Shown piece after piece: positions 28,349 to 38,786 of a stretch of 64,000 nucleotides of DNA; positions within the stretch are counted from its first letter, which is position 1, and each line of letters opens with the position of its first letter. The notes under the pieces were generated by a model, which worked only from the letters and a program-made list of their open reading frames with translations, searched no databases and was not told the DNA's origin. The DNA is from JAMQKA01 sp034521835 (GTDB lineage: Bacteria > Bacteroidota > Rhodothermia > Balneolales > Balneolaceae), in assembly GCA_034521835.1 (NCBI GenBank), contig JAXHMA010000004.1, positions 248,001-312,000 on the forward strand, read 5' to 3'. The position numbers and the translations under genes were made by a program.

Positions 28349-29881
28349 CTACATCGTGAAAATGGAGCCATAGATCTCCATGCCATCCCAGATATTTCCG
28401 ATGCGAATATTTTCGTTGGGTGCATGCTGATTATTATCGTGATTGGCAATAGGGACGATGACCAGCGGCGTATTTAGAACTTGCGTGAAGTGAAATAGCG
28501 GAAGTGATCCGCCCATCGTGGGGGAAAGAATGACCTGCTCCTCGCTTACTCCGTGTATAGCCTCTACTACCTGCTGCGCCTGCTGATTGTCGATAGGCGT
28601 TCGCATTGCCGGATATCCGCCACCACGAATAACTTTAACAACCTTGCTATGCTCCAGTTTCGTTTGATGGTTTGGTTCCTCCCTCTCGATATGATATCCC
28701 TGCTTACGTATATGGGCCTCCAGCAGGTCTTTCATTTCTTCCGGCTGATTTCCCTTAGCCAGCCGAATGCCAAGTGTAGCGGTAGCAATTGCAGGAATTA
28801 TATTTCGGGCTTTATCCCCCACATTTCCACTGGCCAGCCCCCGCACGGTCAGTGTGGGATACATCAATCGTTCGATGAGAGGCTGTCCTTTAAATTCGGT
28901 CCATGACAGCCCCAGGTCCTGTTTGATCTGCTCACTATAATCCGGCATAGTGGCAAATGCCTTTTGGTCGGCTTCAGTAATGGGTGCTGTGCTATCATAA
29001 AAATTCTCGACCAGTACCTTGCCAGAGGCATCCTTCATGCTTGCCAGAAGGTTCGCCAACATCTGTCCCGGCACCGGTGCCCATCCACCGTAATGGCCGC
29101 TATGCAGCGGTCGATTGGCCCCATATACTGTCACTTCCATTCCTGTTACACCACGAACGCCAAATACCACCTGCGGGCGACCGCTTTGATGTTTCGGTCC
29201 GTCACAAAACAGCCAGAGGTCGCCCTGCAGCCGATCCTTGTACTGCTGCAGGTACTGCTGGACGTGGGGCGACCCGATCTCCTCTTCTCCGTCAAAAAAG
29301 AATTTAAGATTAGCTGTGAGGGGAATGTTATTTGCCTGCAAGGCATCCAATGTACTCAACAATGTGGGGATAGGGGCTTTATCGTCGGCGGCCGATCGAC
29401 CGTAAATGCGCCAGTCCGGGTTCACCGGTTCGCCCTCCTCAGGAAAAGGAATAGGCTCTCCTCCCTGCTGCATAGAGCCCGAATAGAGCGTAGGCTCCCA
29501 GGGATTGTGCTTCCAGTTTTGCGGATCTACCGGCTGGCCGTCATAATGCACATAAATGATGAGCGTGCGTTCCGCTTTTGGGCTCGTCAGCTCACCATAG
29601 ATTACGGGCGGTGCTCCGGGAGCATCATCCAGCGTAAGCAACTCCATCTCCACGTTGCGCTGCTCAAAAGCATCCATGATGAAATCAGCATTGCGTTTAA
29701 TATTTGGCAGATCGCTTGCCACGTTTGGAATTCGAAGTAGCGGCAGGTAGTTATTAATAATCTTAGCTTCATTAGCCTCCCGGTACTCTCGGACCGCCTG
29801 CTGAACATCCGCCTGTGCATTTAGCAATACAGGGATTGTCAAAAGAACTACAACAGAAAGCGCCTGTTTTCTTAAAGACAT
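28349..29881 (-). CDS. Exported M20 family metallopeptidase (dipeptidase-like)
   Basis: Intact. ATG 29881 gives MSLRKQALSVVVLLTIPVLL, a signal peptide, and 510 residues. M20 zinc ligands and catalytic residues: VHYDGQPVDP (H112, D114), GRSAADDKAPI, FFDGEEEIGSP (general base Glu near 200) and FCDG; a dimerisation-domain histidine is in RPLHSGHYGG; the last ligand is NHDNNQHAPNE. Probably a periplasmic di- or carboxypeptidase. Followed by DUF3052. Confidence 0.92.
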   Translation of the reverse strand: MSLRKQALSVVVLLTIPVLLNAQADVQQAVREYREANEAKIINNYLPLLRIPNVASDLPNIKRNADFIMDAFEQRNVEMELLTLDDAPGAPPVIYGELTSPKAERTLIIYVHYDGQPVDPQNWKHNPWEPTLYSGSMQQGGEPIPFPEEGEPVNPDWRIYGRSAADDKAPIPTLLSTLDALQANNIPLTANLKFFFDGEEEIGSPHVQQYLQQYKDRLQGDLWLFCDGPKHQSGRPQVVFGVRGVTGMEVTVYGANRPLHSGHYGGWAPVPGQMLANLLASMKDASGKVLVENFYDSTAPITEADQKAFATMPDYSEQIKQDLGLSWTEFKGQPLIERLMYPTLTVRGLASGNVGDKARNIIPAIATATLGIRLAKGNQPEEMKDLLEAHIRKQGYHIEREEPNHQTKLEHSKVVKVIRGGGYPAMRTPIDNQQAQQVVEAIHGVSEEQVILSPTMGGSLPLFHFTQVLNTPLVIVPIANHDNNQHAPNENIRIGNIWDGMEIYGSIFTM

Positions 29882-29905
29882 AATTATGGGTAAATATCTG
29901 GTCAT

Positions 29906-30541
29906 ATTTTAAATAACAACGAAATGTAATTAAATATCCTAATTTTTCTAGATGAAGCTGGCAGTAGTCCTTAATTTAATATTTGTATGTACAACTAATA
30001 TAAATTATAGTATTTATGCTTGTTTCTCTTTTACTTCATACCAAAAGGAGTTTGTTTTAAAAATAAATTCAACGCTTAGCTCATTATTTGTGTATACAAC
30101 TATTTTTCTTAATGAGATTGGATTAGCAATAAATTTTCTCTTTGCTGCACGCCTGACGATATCTTTTCAAGCTGCATATTTACTCAAAGCAAAAGAGACT
30201 TGTCCCAAAAACGACCTCGAGTAAATTAATTAAATGCGCAGACCATGATTCTGAAGAACCTAAATGTATTGCAGGACCATATCCACGAACCTGTCCAATT
30301 CTATCATCCCGAAGGACTGCGAGGAGAATACAAACTGCAACAACTGCAGCAGACGTAATAAATGGCAAAAGACTCAGATCTGTTTAGTAATATAGATCGT
30401 ATCCAAAATGGAAATACCCCAAACCTGTAATCATGCATTAGCTTTCAACCAATTTCACAAAGCTGAGGGCAGGTACTCAACCATAGTTAGCCCGTTTTGA
30501 CACAACTATCTCAGACACATACAAATAATGAGGTGGTTATT
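29906..30541. other. Intergenic region, no gene recognised
   Basis: About 640 bases. A low-complexity AT-rich first half is followed by a short open stretch near 30244-30357 (MILKNLNVLQDHIHEPVQFY) that looks protein-like but is only 37 codons and matches nothing I know. The rest shows no support. Confidence 0.35.
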
Positions 30542-30800
30542 ATGGCTACTTTCCCAATGTTTGATACGAAGATGCAGAAAACGATGAAAATAATTGGTGA
30601 TGTGAGCTATTGAAGGCAACATTCACGACGCGGGAGAAAGCGTTCAAGGCGCTACGTGCCACTCTAAATGCCCTTGTAGCCTTCTGGTAAAAACGAGGCC
30701 GCCCATCCGATCCTACTCAACGGCTTTTAGTACGAGCGATGACGACCTGCCCGATGAACTGCAGGAACTCTGGCCTCAAAAAGCACAGGAGCTCACTTAG
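30542..30800 (+). pseudogene. Degraded DUF2267-like gene remnant
   Basis: Pieces in different frames resemble a DUF2267 protein: MATFPMFDTKMQKT at 30542, then REKAFKALRATLNAL near 30630, and DDDLPDELQELWPQKAQELT ending at 30800. Stops and shifts occur between them, and the total is short. The match is to recalled family patterns (ALRATLHALRDRL-type helices). Probably a dead copy, although consensus errors could contribute. A strong terminator follows. Confidence 0.45.
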
Positions 30801-30827
30801 TCTCAATCCTCTTAATTTGATTCCATA

Positions 30828-30866
30828 AAGGTCACCACACGGTGTGGGATGGTGACCTTTTCTTTA
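30828..30866 (+). terminator. Strong intrinsic terminator
   Basis: AAGGTCACCA (30828-30837) pairs perfectly with TGGTGACCTT (30850-30859), a 10-bp stem, followed by TTCTTTATT. It ends the DUF2267-like remnant. Confidence 0.85.
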
Positions 30867-31000
30867 TTATGTAAATAGCCAATGCTAATCTTTTGCTACC
30901 TTGCGCCCTGCTGATACAGAACTCCAAATTGCTACTTATCCTTTTCCCTCTTACACTCACTGAAATAACAGCGAAGAATTTCACAAACGAAGAGAACACT

Positions 31001-31835
31001 ATGAAGCGACATCAAACACTAATTAACACTTCTCTTATGGCACTCCTCATCATGTTGATTGCAAGCAGCGGTCCAGCCCGTGCCCAGGAGAAGGACACCA
31101 GCCCCTGGAACGGCAAGCAGGCTGCCGTTGCCCTCACCTATGATGACGCCCTGGCCGTGCAGCTGCAGCATGCCGTGCCCTTGCTCGACTCCCTGGATCT
31201 GAAAGCCACGTTTTACCTGACCGGCTATTTCCCGGGCTTCAGGAATCATATTGACGCGTGGAAAGAAGTTGCAGTAAATGGTCATGAACTGGGTAACCAC
31301 ACGCTGTTTCATCCCTGCAAGGGCGGTCCAGGCCGGGAGTGGGTACAGCCAGATTACGACCTGTCCTCCTGACACCGAAAAACGGATGGTGGATGAGATC
31401 AGGATGACCAATGTGTTGCTGCAAACGCTGGATGGCTGCTCCACCCGTACGTTTGCCTATCCCTGCGGTGATACAACGGCGGGCGATTCCTCTTACATCG
31501 ACGATATCAAGGATATTTTCCCGGCGGCTCGCGGCGTAGAGGGCAGCATCTCCAGAATCGAAGAGGTTGATCTGTATAACACGGATACCTATGTCATTAA
31601 CAGCCAGTCCGGGGATGCGCTAATTGGACTGGTAAAGCAGGCGATGAGCCAAAACGGGCTGGTCGTATTCCTGTTTCAAGGCGTGGGAGGCGGGCACAGC
31701 CTCAATGTATCGCTGGAAGCCCATCGCCAACTGCTGCAATTCCTCAAGCAGCAAGAGGGGCACCTCTGGATTGCCCCAATGATCGACATCTCCGCCCATG
31801 TGAGTAATTACCAGACCGAGGGCAACGGCACATAG
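31001..31835 (+). CDS. Exported polysaccharide deacetylase (one frameshift)
   Basis: NodB-fold carbohydrate esterase. The ATG at 31001 gives a signal peptide (MKRHQTLINTSLMALLIM, cleavage after ARA). Motif 1 is VALTYDDALAVQL (catalytic Asp pair), motif 2 is HELGNHTLFHP (zinc His residues), and TFAYPCGDTT is the third. The frame changes near 31368, then continues EKRMVDEIRMTNVLLQTLDG to the stop at 31835. HLWIAPMIDISAHV is the usual end block. Probably acts on envelope or dietary polysaccharide; the exact substrate is not deducible. Confidence 0.85.
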
Positions 31836-32534
31836 GTGGAAATACCCGCAGTAATATTCACCGCTCAAGCTTGAGTTTGACCTGAATGAGATCCACTTAT
31901 CAGCGGGTATAGTGTTACCAAAACTTCATTTGTATGCTGTGGACCCAAGTATCGAATTGGGGAATAACTGGCCGGCCGGTTGCAACAGGAATAATAGCAA
32001 AGCCACTGCTATGTATGTACGGAGAGTCACCTCAAGTTGGTAAGAAGATTCCGTTATCTGGAATAATCAACCTTTTTCAACAGTAGTAAATGAGCTGATT
32101 CTCCTGGAAAATACCGGCAACTGCCAATATTATGTTTTTGATATCCCCATTGGTGAAAGATGAGATAGAAGGGTTCCGAACATACTATTGGGATTTTGTT
32201 ATAGCTTGTGGAGCAGTAGCCTTTGTGGCGGTTAAGCTCTGCTTTAAGCAGTTTCAGCGAGTCCTCTACTTGGCCCAAATTATTTTTAAGTAATAAATAA
32301 CAACCCTGGCTCCAAAAATGATCTTTCCCGAAAGTATCACGCGCAGCGGCGCTTGGCAGAGGCAGATACCAGGTTCTCCAAACAGAAGGATATTGTCGCC
32401 TTAATCATCGAACAATAACTTTTGCGATCTCTTACTGAAACAATTCGCATTTCAAAACAGTAAACAACTCGAGAAAAGTGACAAATATTGGGAGCTATCG
32501 ATTTTAACCTGCAGGTAGGTAAACCGTACGCCGT
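31836..32534. other. Intergenic region with possible coding remnants
   Basis: About 700 bases left of the IS30 element. Short protein-like stretches occur, for example RLAEADTRFSKQKDIVALII (plus strand, near 32348-32407) and a 74-codon minus-strand frame near 32054-32278, but none matches a family I know. I treat it as decayed sequence. Confidence 0.35.
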
Positions 32535-32594
32535 GTTCAAGTGACTAATGCAACACAGCGGTGTTTTAGGGTTTGTTGGATAGGATTAAGGTAA

Positions 32595-33567
32595 TCAAAT
32601 TTTCGAATGGGTCGAAAGTTCAGGTATTGCTCGACGGTGTTGATGCGCTGGCGAGAAACCTTTCGCAGATCGGTACCCTTCGGGAAGAACCGCCTGAGTC
32701 ACCCAAATGCGGTTTTCCACGGTTCCTTTATCTTGGGAGGTATACGGGCCGGGTGAAGTAGGTGTCCGCATCCGGAGCTGCTTCGGCAACATCTCTGGTG
32801 ACGAGCAAAGGCCTTGTCGTTGTCAAAGGTCAGGGTTTTGATGAAGGCTGGATGGAATATCCGACCAAGCTGATCGATGATCCGGCCTGGGCCATTGGCT
32901 GCGGCTTTCCGGGAGGTAACCTTCTTCAGGACTTTGGTGAGCAGCGTGGTCCGGTCGGTCAGTACCAGCAGGGCTGATTTGTGGGCCTTGCCCATCATCA
33001 GATCGACCTCGATATCGCCCAAGGCGGTCGCGCTGTTCGACCACATCGGGACGCTCGGTGATCGGAACCCGCCCTTTGATTCGGCCCCTGTTGTCCTGCC
33101 GGTTGCCCCGTTTGGCCTTGCGACGCACCGTGTTTGAGGTGCTTGTAGAGATCCTTGTCGGTGGGATCTCCAGTGCGTTTGGCTTTCCAGATCCACTGGT
33201 AGAGGGTCTCATGGGAGACCCCATCGATCCCCATCACGCCCCAGCGGCCGCTGATCAGTTCCGGAGAAAGCTTCTCGGTGGTCAGCCACCGGCGGGCCTG
33301 GTCTTTGAGGATCGTCGGTAAACCGCCGATGTTTGGGCTTGTCCCGGTGGCGCCCATTGGTGAACTGCTGGGCGAGCGTCAGGGCAGTACTGCTTGTCCT
33401 GGAAGCTCATCATTGGCTACATTGCGTTTGAGTTCCCGACTGATGGTCGACCGATGTACGCCGATAGTCCGGGCAATCTCGCTTTGGTTATGGCCCGCAT
33501 CGAGTAGGGCTTTGATCTGATGACGGTTTTCTTCGCTGAGTTGGGTGTATTCTTGCATGAGCAACAC
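32595..33567 (-). pseudogene. IS30-family transposase, several frameshifts
   Basis: Starts at 33567 with a helix-turn-helix region: YTQLSEENRHQIKALLDAG, HNQSEIARTIGVHRSTISRE. Then RRWLTTEKLSPELISGRW, GVSHETLYQWIW, the DDE core with DIEVDLMMGKAHKSALLVL (first Asp) and TLTFDNDKAFARHQ (second Asp), and KGTVENR (catalytic Glu). The frame changes at least near 33365, 33120, 33020 and 32780. Joined length is about 320 residues, normal for IS30. Probably inactive if these shifts are real. Confidence 0.8.
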
Positions 33568-33587
33568 GAATATAACCCGCTTGGCGG

Positions 33588-33616
33588 AAGACCTCAGGGC
33601 GTGCCCCTGAGGTCTT
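33588..33616. terminator. Perfect hairpin at the promoter side of the IS30 element
   Basis: AAGACCTCAGGG and CCCTGAGGTCTT form a perfect 12-bp stem with loop CGTGC, followed by TTCCT on the plus strand. It stands between the inverted repeat and the transposase start codon. A role as protection against read-through transcription is inferred from position. Confidence 0.5.
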
Positions 33617-33928
33617 TCCTACGTGTTGCACTTATTACTTGAACTCAGGTACAATAAACCTTTCATCTTTGAATCGTTGAAAAGCTAAATCTTTTCTTTA
33701 CGATAGCACCATTGAGACGGTTATAAGCGCCTTATTGAATGTGGTGCTTGCACAGTTGCCGACCCCTCTTTGTCTGCTGCTTTCAGTGCGATATATCCAG
33801 TATTTATTACTTTTCTGGAAAGTAGTGAAGGAAAAATGATGAGAAGAACCGTACATGATACTCTCCTGCTAACTATACAATTTATTTTTGACTATTAACC
33901 CAGCGATGGTATATCGCAACCGATAAAA

Positions 33929-34207
33929 GTGAAAACAATGACTCCCCGAGAAACCGTTAACCCCTGGTCGGTGGCAGCCGCTATAACTGCACTTACCTGT
34001 TTGGGGATTTCTTCCCTGACGACGTATCTGGATTGGCGGAACAATCTATCGGGCATTTTTCATACCCGTGAAGGCACGGATTGGAATATGGTCTGGGATA
34101 CCTTCTCCAGTTGGTTTTTACCCCTATCCCTGTTGTTGACAACGACCCTGCTGATAGTGGCCATAGTATTGAAACTCCTCAAAAGAAGACACTCAAAACT
34201 GCAGTGA
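33929..34207 (+). CDS. Small membrane protein, two predicted helices
   Basis: 92 residues, no family recognised. Two hydrophobic segments, VAAAITALTCLGISSLTTYL (about 14-33) and WFLPLSLLLTTTLLIVAIVL (about 62-81), and a basic tail. The start could also be the ATG three codons later. It lies just upstream of the amidase gene on the same strand. Confidence 0.5.
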   Translation: MKTMTPRETVNPWSVAAAITALTCLGISSLTTYLDWRNNLSGIFHTREGTDWNMVWDTFSSWFLPLSLLLTTTLLIVAIVLKLLKRRHSKLQ

Positions 34208-34385
34208 GATCTTTCTTATTTTTACTACGCGCACGAGGTTTTCTTATCATTTTTATAAGAAATTTTTGTTTCCCTTTTGCTATTTGAGATTTGAATGGAT
34301 AGAATTAAGAAAAACAATAAGCTGTACGCTGTTTAAGACGGTGTTAGCTACTAAATTTCTGAGATGCCGGACGAACTTCCTCCAA

Positions 34386-35363
34386 ATGGAAAAAGCTGAA
34401 GTATTGAGCACCATGCTGGCCGCCGTGCTGGTGCCGCTGGTTATCGGCGTTATTGGACACCTTATCAACCAGTCGATTAAAAGCAATGAGCTATCGCTGA
34501 ATTACATCAGGTTGGCCGTAGGCATTCTCAAGGAAGAACCCAAGCCCAGCACCAAAAATCTGCGGATATGGGCTATTGATGTGGTTAACAACTATTCCGA
34601 TGTAAAACTTTCTACCGATGCCAGGCGGGAGCTTCAGGAAAGCCCGCTGCCACTAATTGAATCAACCGACTCAAATCCTCTAACGGAGAGAGTTGAGTAT
34701 CTCAACCAGCAAGCGGCTATGGGCCGAAATATCCCTGAAGATCTACCCTTCGGCATCTCACAGCATACCCTCTTGGACAGTTTGGGGAAACCGGTTTCTT
34801 CCATTGAAACACAGAATCTATCTGGCAAAATACGAGAGCATAGGCTTGTAATCTTGCATTACACGGGCACGCCTTCCCGAGAAGGCACAGTCAAGTGGAT
34901 CTCCAACACCAGGGCCAAAGCCAGCATGCATATATTTATTGATCGTGATGGAGAAGTTGTTCAATTCGTTCCCTTCGATTATGTAGCCTGGCATGCCGGG
35001 GTTAGCACATGGCAAGATCTAACAGGATTGAATAACTATAGCGTCGGTATCAGTTTTGCCAACGCTGGCAGGCTTGAGCAAAAGGATGGCGGCTGGGTCA
35101 GCTGGACTGGTGATGAATACCCCAATTCTGAAGTCTATGTGCAAAAAGAGGCATCTGGGAAAGTGACCGGCTGGCACACTTACACCGATGCACAGATTGT
35201 CAAGGCCGCCCAGGTTATTGAGACTATAGTTCAAGCCTACCCGATCGAAGCTATCCTGGCACATTCCGAAGTATCACCGAATCGTAAAATTGACCCCGGT
35301 ACCCGCTTTCCTATTCAACGAATTCAGATATGGTACAACCAACCTGACGACCAAATAACCTGA
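34386..35363 (+). CDS. Membrane-anchored N-acetylmuramoyl-L-alanine amidase (Amidase_2)
   Basis: ATG 34386 is preferred (MEKAEVLSTMLAAVLVPLVI), giving an N-terminal membrane helix and 325 residues. The amidase domain covers about the last 190 residues: LVILHYTGTPSREG (first zinc His), ASMHIFIDRDGEVVQF, YVAWHAGVSTWQDL, NNYSVGISFANAG, and ILAHSEVSPNRKIDPG with the last His and Asp. It resembles AmpD-type amidases that cleave the amide between muramic acid and L-alanine. The region between the helix and the domain is not recognised. Confidence 0.88.
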   Translation: MEKAEVLSTMLAAVLVPLVIGVIGHLINQSIKSNELSLNYIRLAVGILKEEPKPSTKNLRIWAIDVVNNYSDVKLSTDARRELQESPLPLIESTDSNPLTERVEYLNQQAAMGRNIPEDLPFGISQHTLLDSLGKPVSSIETQNLSGKIREHRLVILHYTGTPSREGTVKWISNTRAKASMHIFIDRDGEVVQFVPFDYVAWHAGVSTWQDLTGLNNYSVGISFANAGRLEQKDGGWVSWTGDEYPNSEVYVQKEASGKVTGWHTYTDAQIVKAAQVIETIVQAYPIEAILAHSEVSPNRKIDPGTRFPIQRIQIWYNQPDDQIT

Positions 35364-35400
35364 ACCAAACGGTTTTAAAAACCTGTTGAGGAGGTGTGGT

Positions 35401-36371
35401 ATGAAAGCGATTTTAACAACAAAATATGGATCCCCGGATGTGCTGCAGGTCAGTGAGGTGGAAACACCGGTACCCAAAGACCATGAGATACTCATAAAAG
35501 TCCACGCCTCCAGCGCAACCAAAGCCGACACCATGATGCGAAAAGGCATCCCTTTTTATGGTCGTTTTTTCCTGGGGCTTACCAAACCGAAAAATCCGAT
35601 TACCGGCACTGGCTTTGCGGGAGAAATTGTAAAGGTCGGCCCAAAAGTAACTCGATATACTAATGGCGATCAGGTTTTCGGAGAGACAGGTGTTAACTTT
35701 GGAGCTAATGCCGAGTTTGTCTGCATGCCAGAGGATGGTTTGGTTATCCCGAAACCATCAAGCTTAAGCTATGAGGAGGCTGCCCCGATCTGTGACGGTG
35801 TATTGTCCTCAATGAATTTTTTGAGTGCAATCGCCGATATCCAGCGTGATCAAAAAGTACTGATTAATGGCGCTTCGGGCAGTTTGGGCACCGCCGCGGT
35901 ACAGCTTGCCAGGCATTTCGGGGCAGAGGTGACCGGGGTATGCAGCACCTCCAACCTTGAGATGGTATCATCCCTGGGAGCCGATCATGTAATTGACTAC
36001 ACGAAAACCGACTTCACGCAAAGCGGGGAAACCCACGATATTATTTTTGATACCATCGGCAAGAGCTCATTTTCACGGTGCAAAAAAGTTCTAAAAGAAA
36101 ATGGAGTCTATCTTTCACCGGTCCTTAGCTTTCCACTGTTACTACAAATGGTATGGTCTTCCTGGATGAGCCGTAAAAAAGCCAAATTTTCGGCGACTGG
36201 TCTACGTCCCGTTCCTGAACTTCGAATACTTTTGGATAAAATCATCGAGATTATCGAAGCCGGAGAATTAAAAATAGTGCTCGACAAAAAGTACAGGCTG
36301 GAAGAGACCCCGGAAGCGCACCGCTATATTGATAAAGGCCATAAAAAGGAAATGTGGTTATTATTTCCTGA
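35401..36371 (+). CDS. Medium-chain NAD(P)-dependent alcohol dehydrogenase / quinone reductase-like (one frameshift)
   Basis: Zinc-independent medium-chain oxidoreductase, close to quinone oxidoreductases. ATG 35401 follows a clear GAGGAGG Shine-Dalgarno sequence. Blocks: EILIKVHASSATKADTMMR, ITGTGFAGEIVKVGP and the nucleotide loop VLINGASGSLGTAAVQLAR, then SLGADHVIDYTK. No catalytic zinc cysteine cluster is seen. Adding one G near 36346 restores HKKGNVVIIS and a stop at 36371; as written the frame runs on to 36411. The next gene (DUF4386) starts at 36408. Confidence 0.85.
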
Positions 36372-36407
36372 ATCTTTCAATTGTAACCCCAGAAGGAGTG
36401 TATACCA

Positions 36408-37099
36408 GTGAACTCTCCCAAACGTACTGCTCAAGTAAACGGTGTACTATACCTGATCATTATTATCTGCGCCGGCTTTAGCGAAGGAGATTTAGATCCG
36501 GTATCATAGTGCCCGGAGATGCCACTGCAACGGCCCAGAATATTATTGCTTTTGAGGAATTTTTCCGCCTCGGATTTGTCGCTGATCTGGTTGCTTTTAT
36601 GCGTGACTTGGTTGTATCCATTCTTTTGTACCTGTTGCTCAAACATTACAGCAGTATGCTCTCACTCATTGCAGCGGCGTTTCGTCTGCTGGCACATCCC
36701 GCCATTGCCAGCCTCAACATGTTAAATCATTTTATGGCCCTGAAATTGCTGTATGGGGCTCTATCTTTCTGCCTTCCAACCCGAACAGTAGCATGCCCTG
36801 GCCATGCTACTGCTGGAAGCCCATAGCTATGGATACCTTATCGGTGGCGCTCTTTTTGGTATTCACTGCCTTCTGCTTGGCTACCTGCTTTACCATTCGG
36901 ATCTTTTCCCAAAAACCTGGGGATCCTGTTAGTCATAACGTCAGCAGGCTACCTCCTGGAAAGTTTTGGCATTTTTCTAATTCCCACTTATCAGGATATT
37001 TTTACTTATATCGTAGCTGTGACGGCCGTCATTGGAGAGGTATCGCTGTGTTTGTGGCTCATGATCAAAGGAGTGAAAGAGCCAGCTCTTCAACAGTAA
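36408..37099 (+). CDS. DUF4386 family membrane protein (several frameshifts)
   Basis: DUF4386 proteins are six-helix membrane proteins of unknown function, often found beside medium-chain oxidoreductases. A GTG at 36408 follows AGAAGGAG and gives VNSPKRTAQVNGVLYLIIII; joined pieces include IVPGDATATAQNIIAFEEFF, LVVSILLYLLLKH, LAHPAIASLNMLNHFMALKL, GYLIGGALFGIH and TYIVAVTAVIGEVSLCLWLM, ending at 37099. Frame changes near 36490, 36780, 36830 and 36905. Total length of about 230 codons fits the family, so consensus errors are likely. Confidence 0.75.
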
Positions 37100-37368
37100 A
37101 AGCGAAGATCTCCGCCAGAATGTTAATCCGATTTGGGGCCCAAATTTTTACGCTTTTACCCATTCTTTGGCACTGGAGAAAACCCTTGGATTTTTAGAAT
37201 AATAAATAGGTGAAAATATGGAGTAGTGAATCCCTGGCACAACAAATACTGAGAATACCAAGTAAAATATTGTCAGGTTCTGAATCCTAAAAACATTCAA
37301 AATGTGCTGCTAAATCACTTCCCACATGTTGTAATTCCTGGGTTTGTTTCGGCCTTTAAAGCGCTGAC

Positions 37369-38786
37369 TTATGGACGAGGTCGGCGGGCAACACCGCTGT
37401 CGAACGCAGCTTCTTTCACCGCGCGTGCCACGCGCCGGGCGACTTTCTTATTGAATACGCTGGGTACGATGTATTCTTCACTCAGATCCCCATCATCAAT
37501 CTGCTCGGCTATAGCGTGCGCGGCTGCAAGCTTCATCGCTTCGTTAATGTCAGAGGCACGGGCATCGAGCGCGCCGCGGAATATACCAGGAAAAGCCAGC
37601 ACATTGTTGATTTGGTTGGGATAGTCGCTTCTACCCGTGGCAATAATACGCGCAATGCCCTGGATTTTTTCCGGCGAATTTCGGGATCGGGATTGGCCAG
37701 CGCAAATACGATGGGATCTTTGGCCATACTCTCAATAGCTTCCACCGGAATGATATCAGGACCGCTCACACCAATGAGCAGATCGGCGCCTTTGGCGGCA
37801 TCCATAAGTGAACTACCCAGGTTATTTTGATTGGTGTTTTCTGCAATCCATTTTTTGCTGTCGTTCAGTTCCGGCAGACGATCACGATTGATAATACCGG
37901 TGCTGTCGCAGCAGAGAATCTCACCCACGCCGTCATCCAGCAGAATCTGGGTGATGGCTACGCCGGCAGCCCCCGCCCCCACAATGGCCACACGGATATC
38001 ACTTAGTTTTTTATCTACAACTTTCAAAGCATTGATCGTTGCCGCCATAGCGACAATAGCGGTACCGTGCTGATCGTCATGGAAAACAGGAATATCCAGT
38101 GTCTCTTTCAACCGTTGTTCAATCTCAAAACATCGCGGGGCACTTATATCCTCCAGGTTAATTCCGCCGAAGCCCGGAGCGATAAGCTCAACCCCTCGTA
38201 CAACTTCATCCACATCCTGCGAATCCAGGCAGATAGGATAGGCATCTACATCCCCAAATTCCTTAAACAGCATCGCCTTCCCCTCCATTACCGGCATAGC
38301 AGCCTCTGGACCAATATTTCCAAGTCCCAGCACGGCCGATCCATCGCTAACCACAGCCACGGAGTTTTGTTTAATCGTGAGGGTATGGGCTTTCTCTTTT
38401 TCTTCGGCAATCGCCCTGCATACGCGTCCCACGCCCGGGGTGTAGGCCATGGAGAGCGCATCGCGCGTGTCCACCGGCACCTTGTTTTCGATACGTATTT
38501 TACCGCCCAAATGCAGCAGAAATACCCGGTCGGATACGTTACGAACTTTGATTCCGTCAATTTTTTTGATCGCTTTAACAATATCCTGGGAATGGTCTTC
38601 ATCGCGAGCGCTTACCGTCAAATCGCGTACTTTATATTCGCCTTCCACCTTCACGACATCCACCGCGCCGGGATCACCTTTTCTGTTCTGCGATGGCATC
38701 TAATACTTTGCCAGCATTCCCGGTTCATTTTTAATGTACAAACGCATGGTAAAGCTGTAACTGACGCTCGGCTGAATATCACTCAT
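37369..38786 (-). CDS. Malic enzyme with N-terminal ACT domain (two frameshifts)
   Basis: Oxidatively decarboxylates malate to pyruvate with NAD(P). The upstream ATG 38786 gives MSDIQPSVSYSFTMRLYIK, and after a shift near 38700 LDAIAEQ-KGDPGAVDVVKV, an ACT-like regulatory domain of about 85 residues, as in bacterial malic enzymes of this subgroup. The catalytic part has AMAYTPGV-type sequence (LSMAYTPGVGRVC), AVLGLGNIGPEAAMPVMEGK, NLEDISAPRCFEIE, FHDDQHGTAIV and VAIVGAGAAGVAITQ. A shift near 37685 leads into NNVLAFPGIFRGALDARAS and the stop at 37369. The ACT domain suggests amino-acid or other small-molecule control. Confidence 0.9.

Larger units (their letters stand above)
32535..33644 (-). 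mobile_element. IS30-family insertion sequence, about 1.1 kb, decayed
   Basis: The ends carry an imperfect inverted repeat: left TTCAAGTGACTAATGCAACAC at its 5' side starting at 32536, right end GTGTTGCACTTATTACTTGA finishing near 33643. The transposase is read on the minus strand. No target duplication could be recognised. Just inside the right end is a perfect 12-bp-stem hairpin (33588-33616), placed between the terminus and the transposase start, where it could block outside transcription from entering. Confidence 0.8.

Noticed and set aside
28964..29740. A 258-codon open frame opposite the M20 peptidase
   Set aside because: The M20 gene is intact on the minus strand with metal ligands; the antisense reading is rich in Cys/His/Arg without pattern.
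29952..30224. A 90-codon hydrophobic frame after the M20 peptidase
   Set aside because: AT-rich sequence naturally gives Phe/Leu/Ile frames. No ribosome site, homology or conserved partner.
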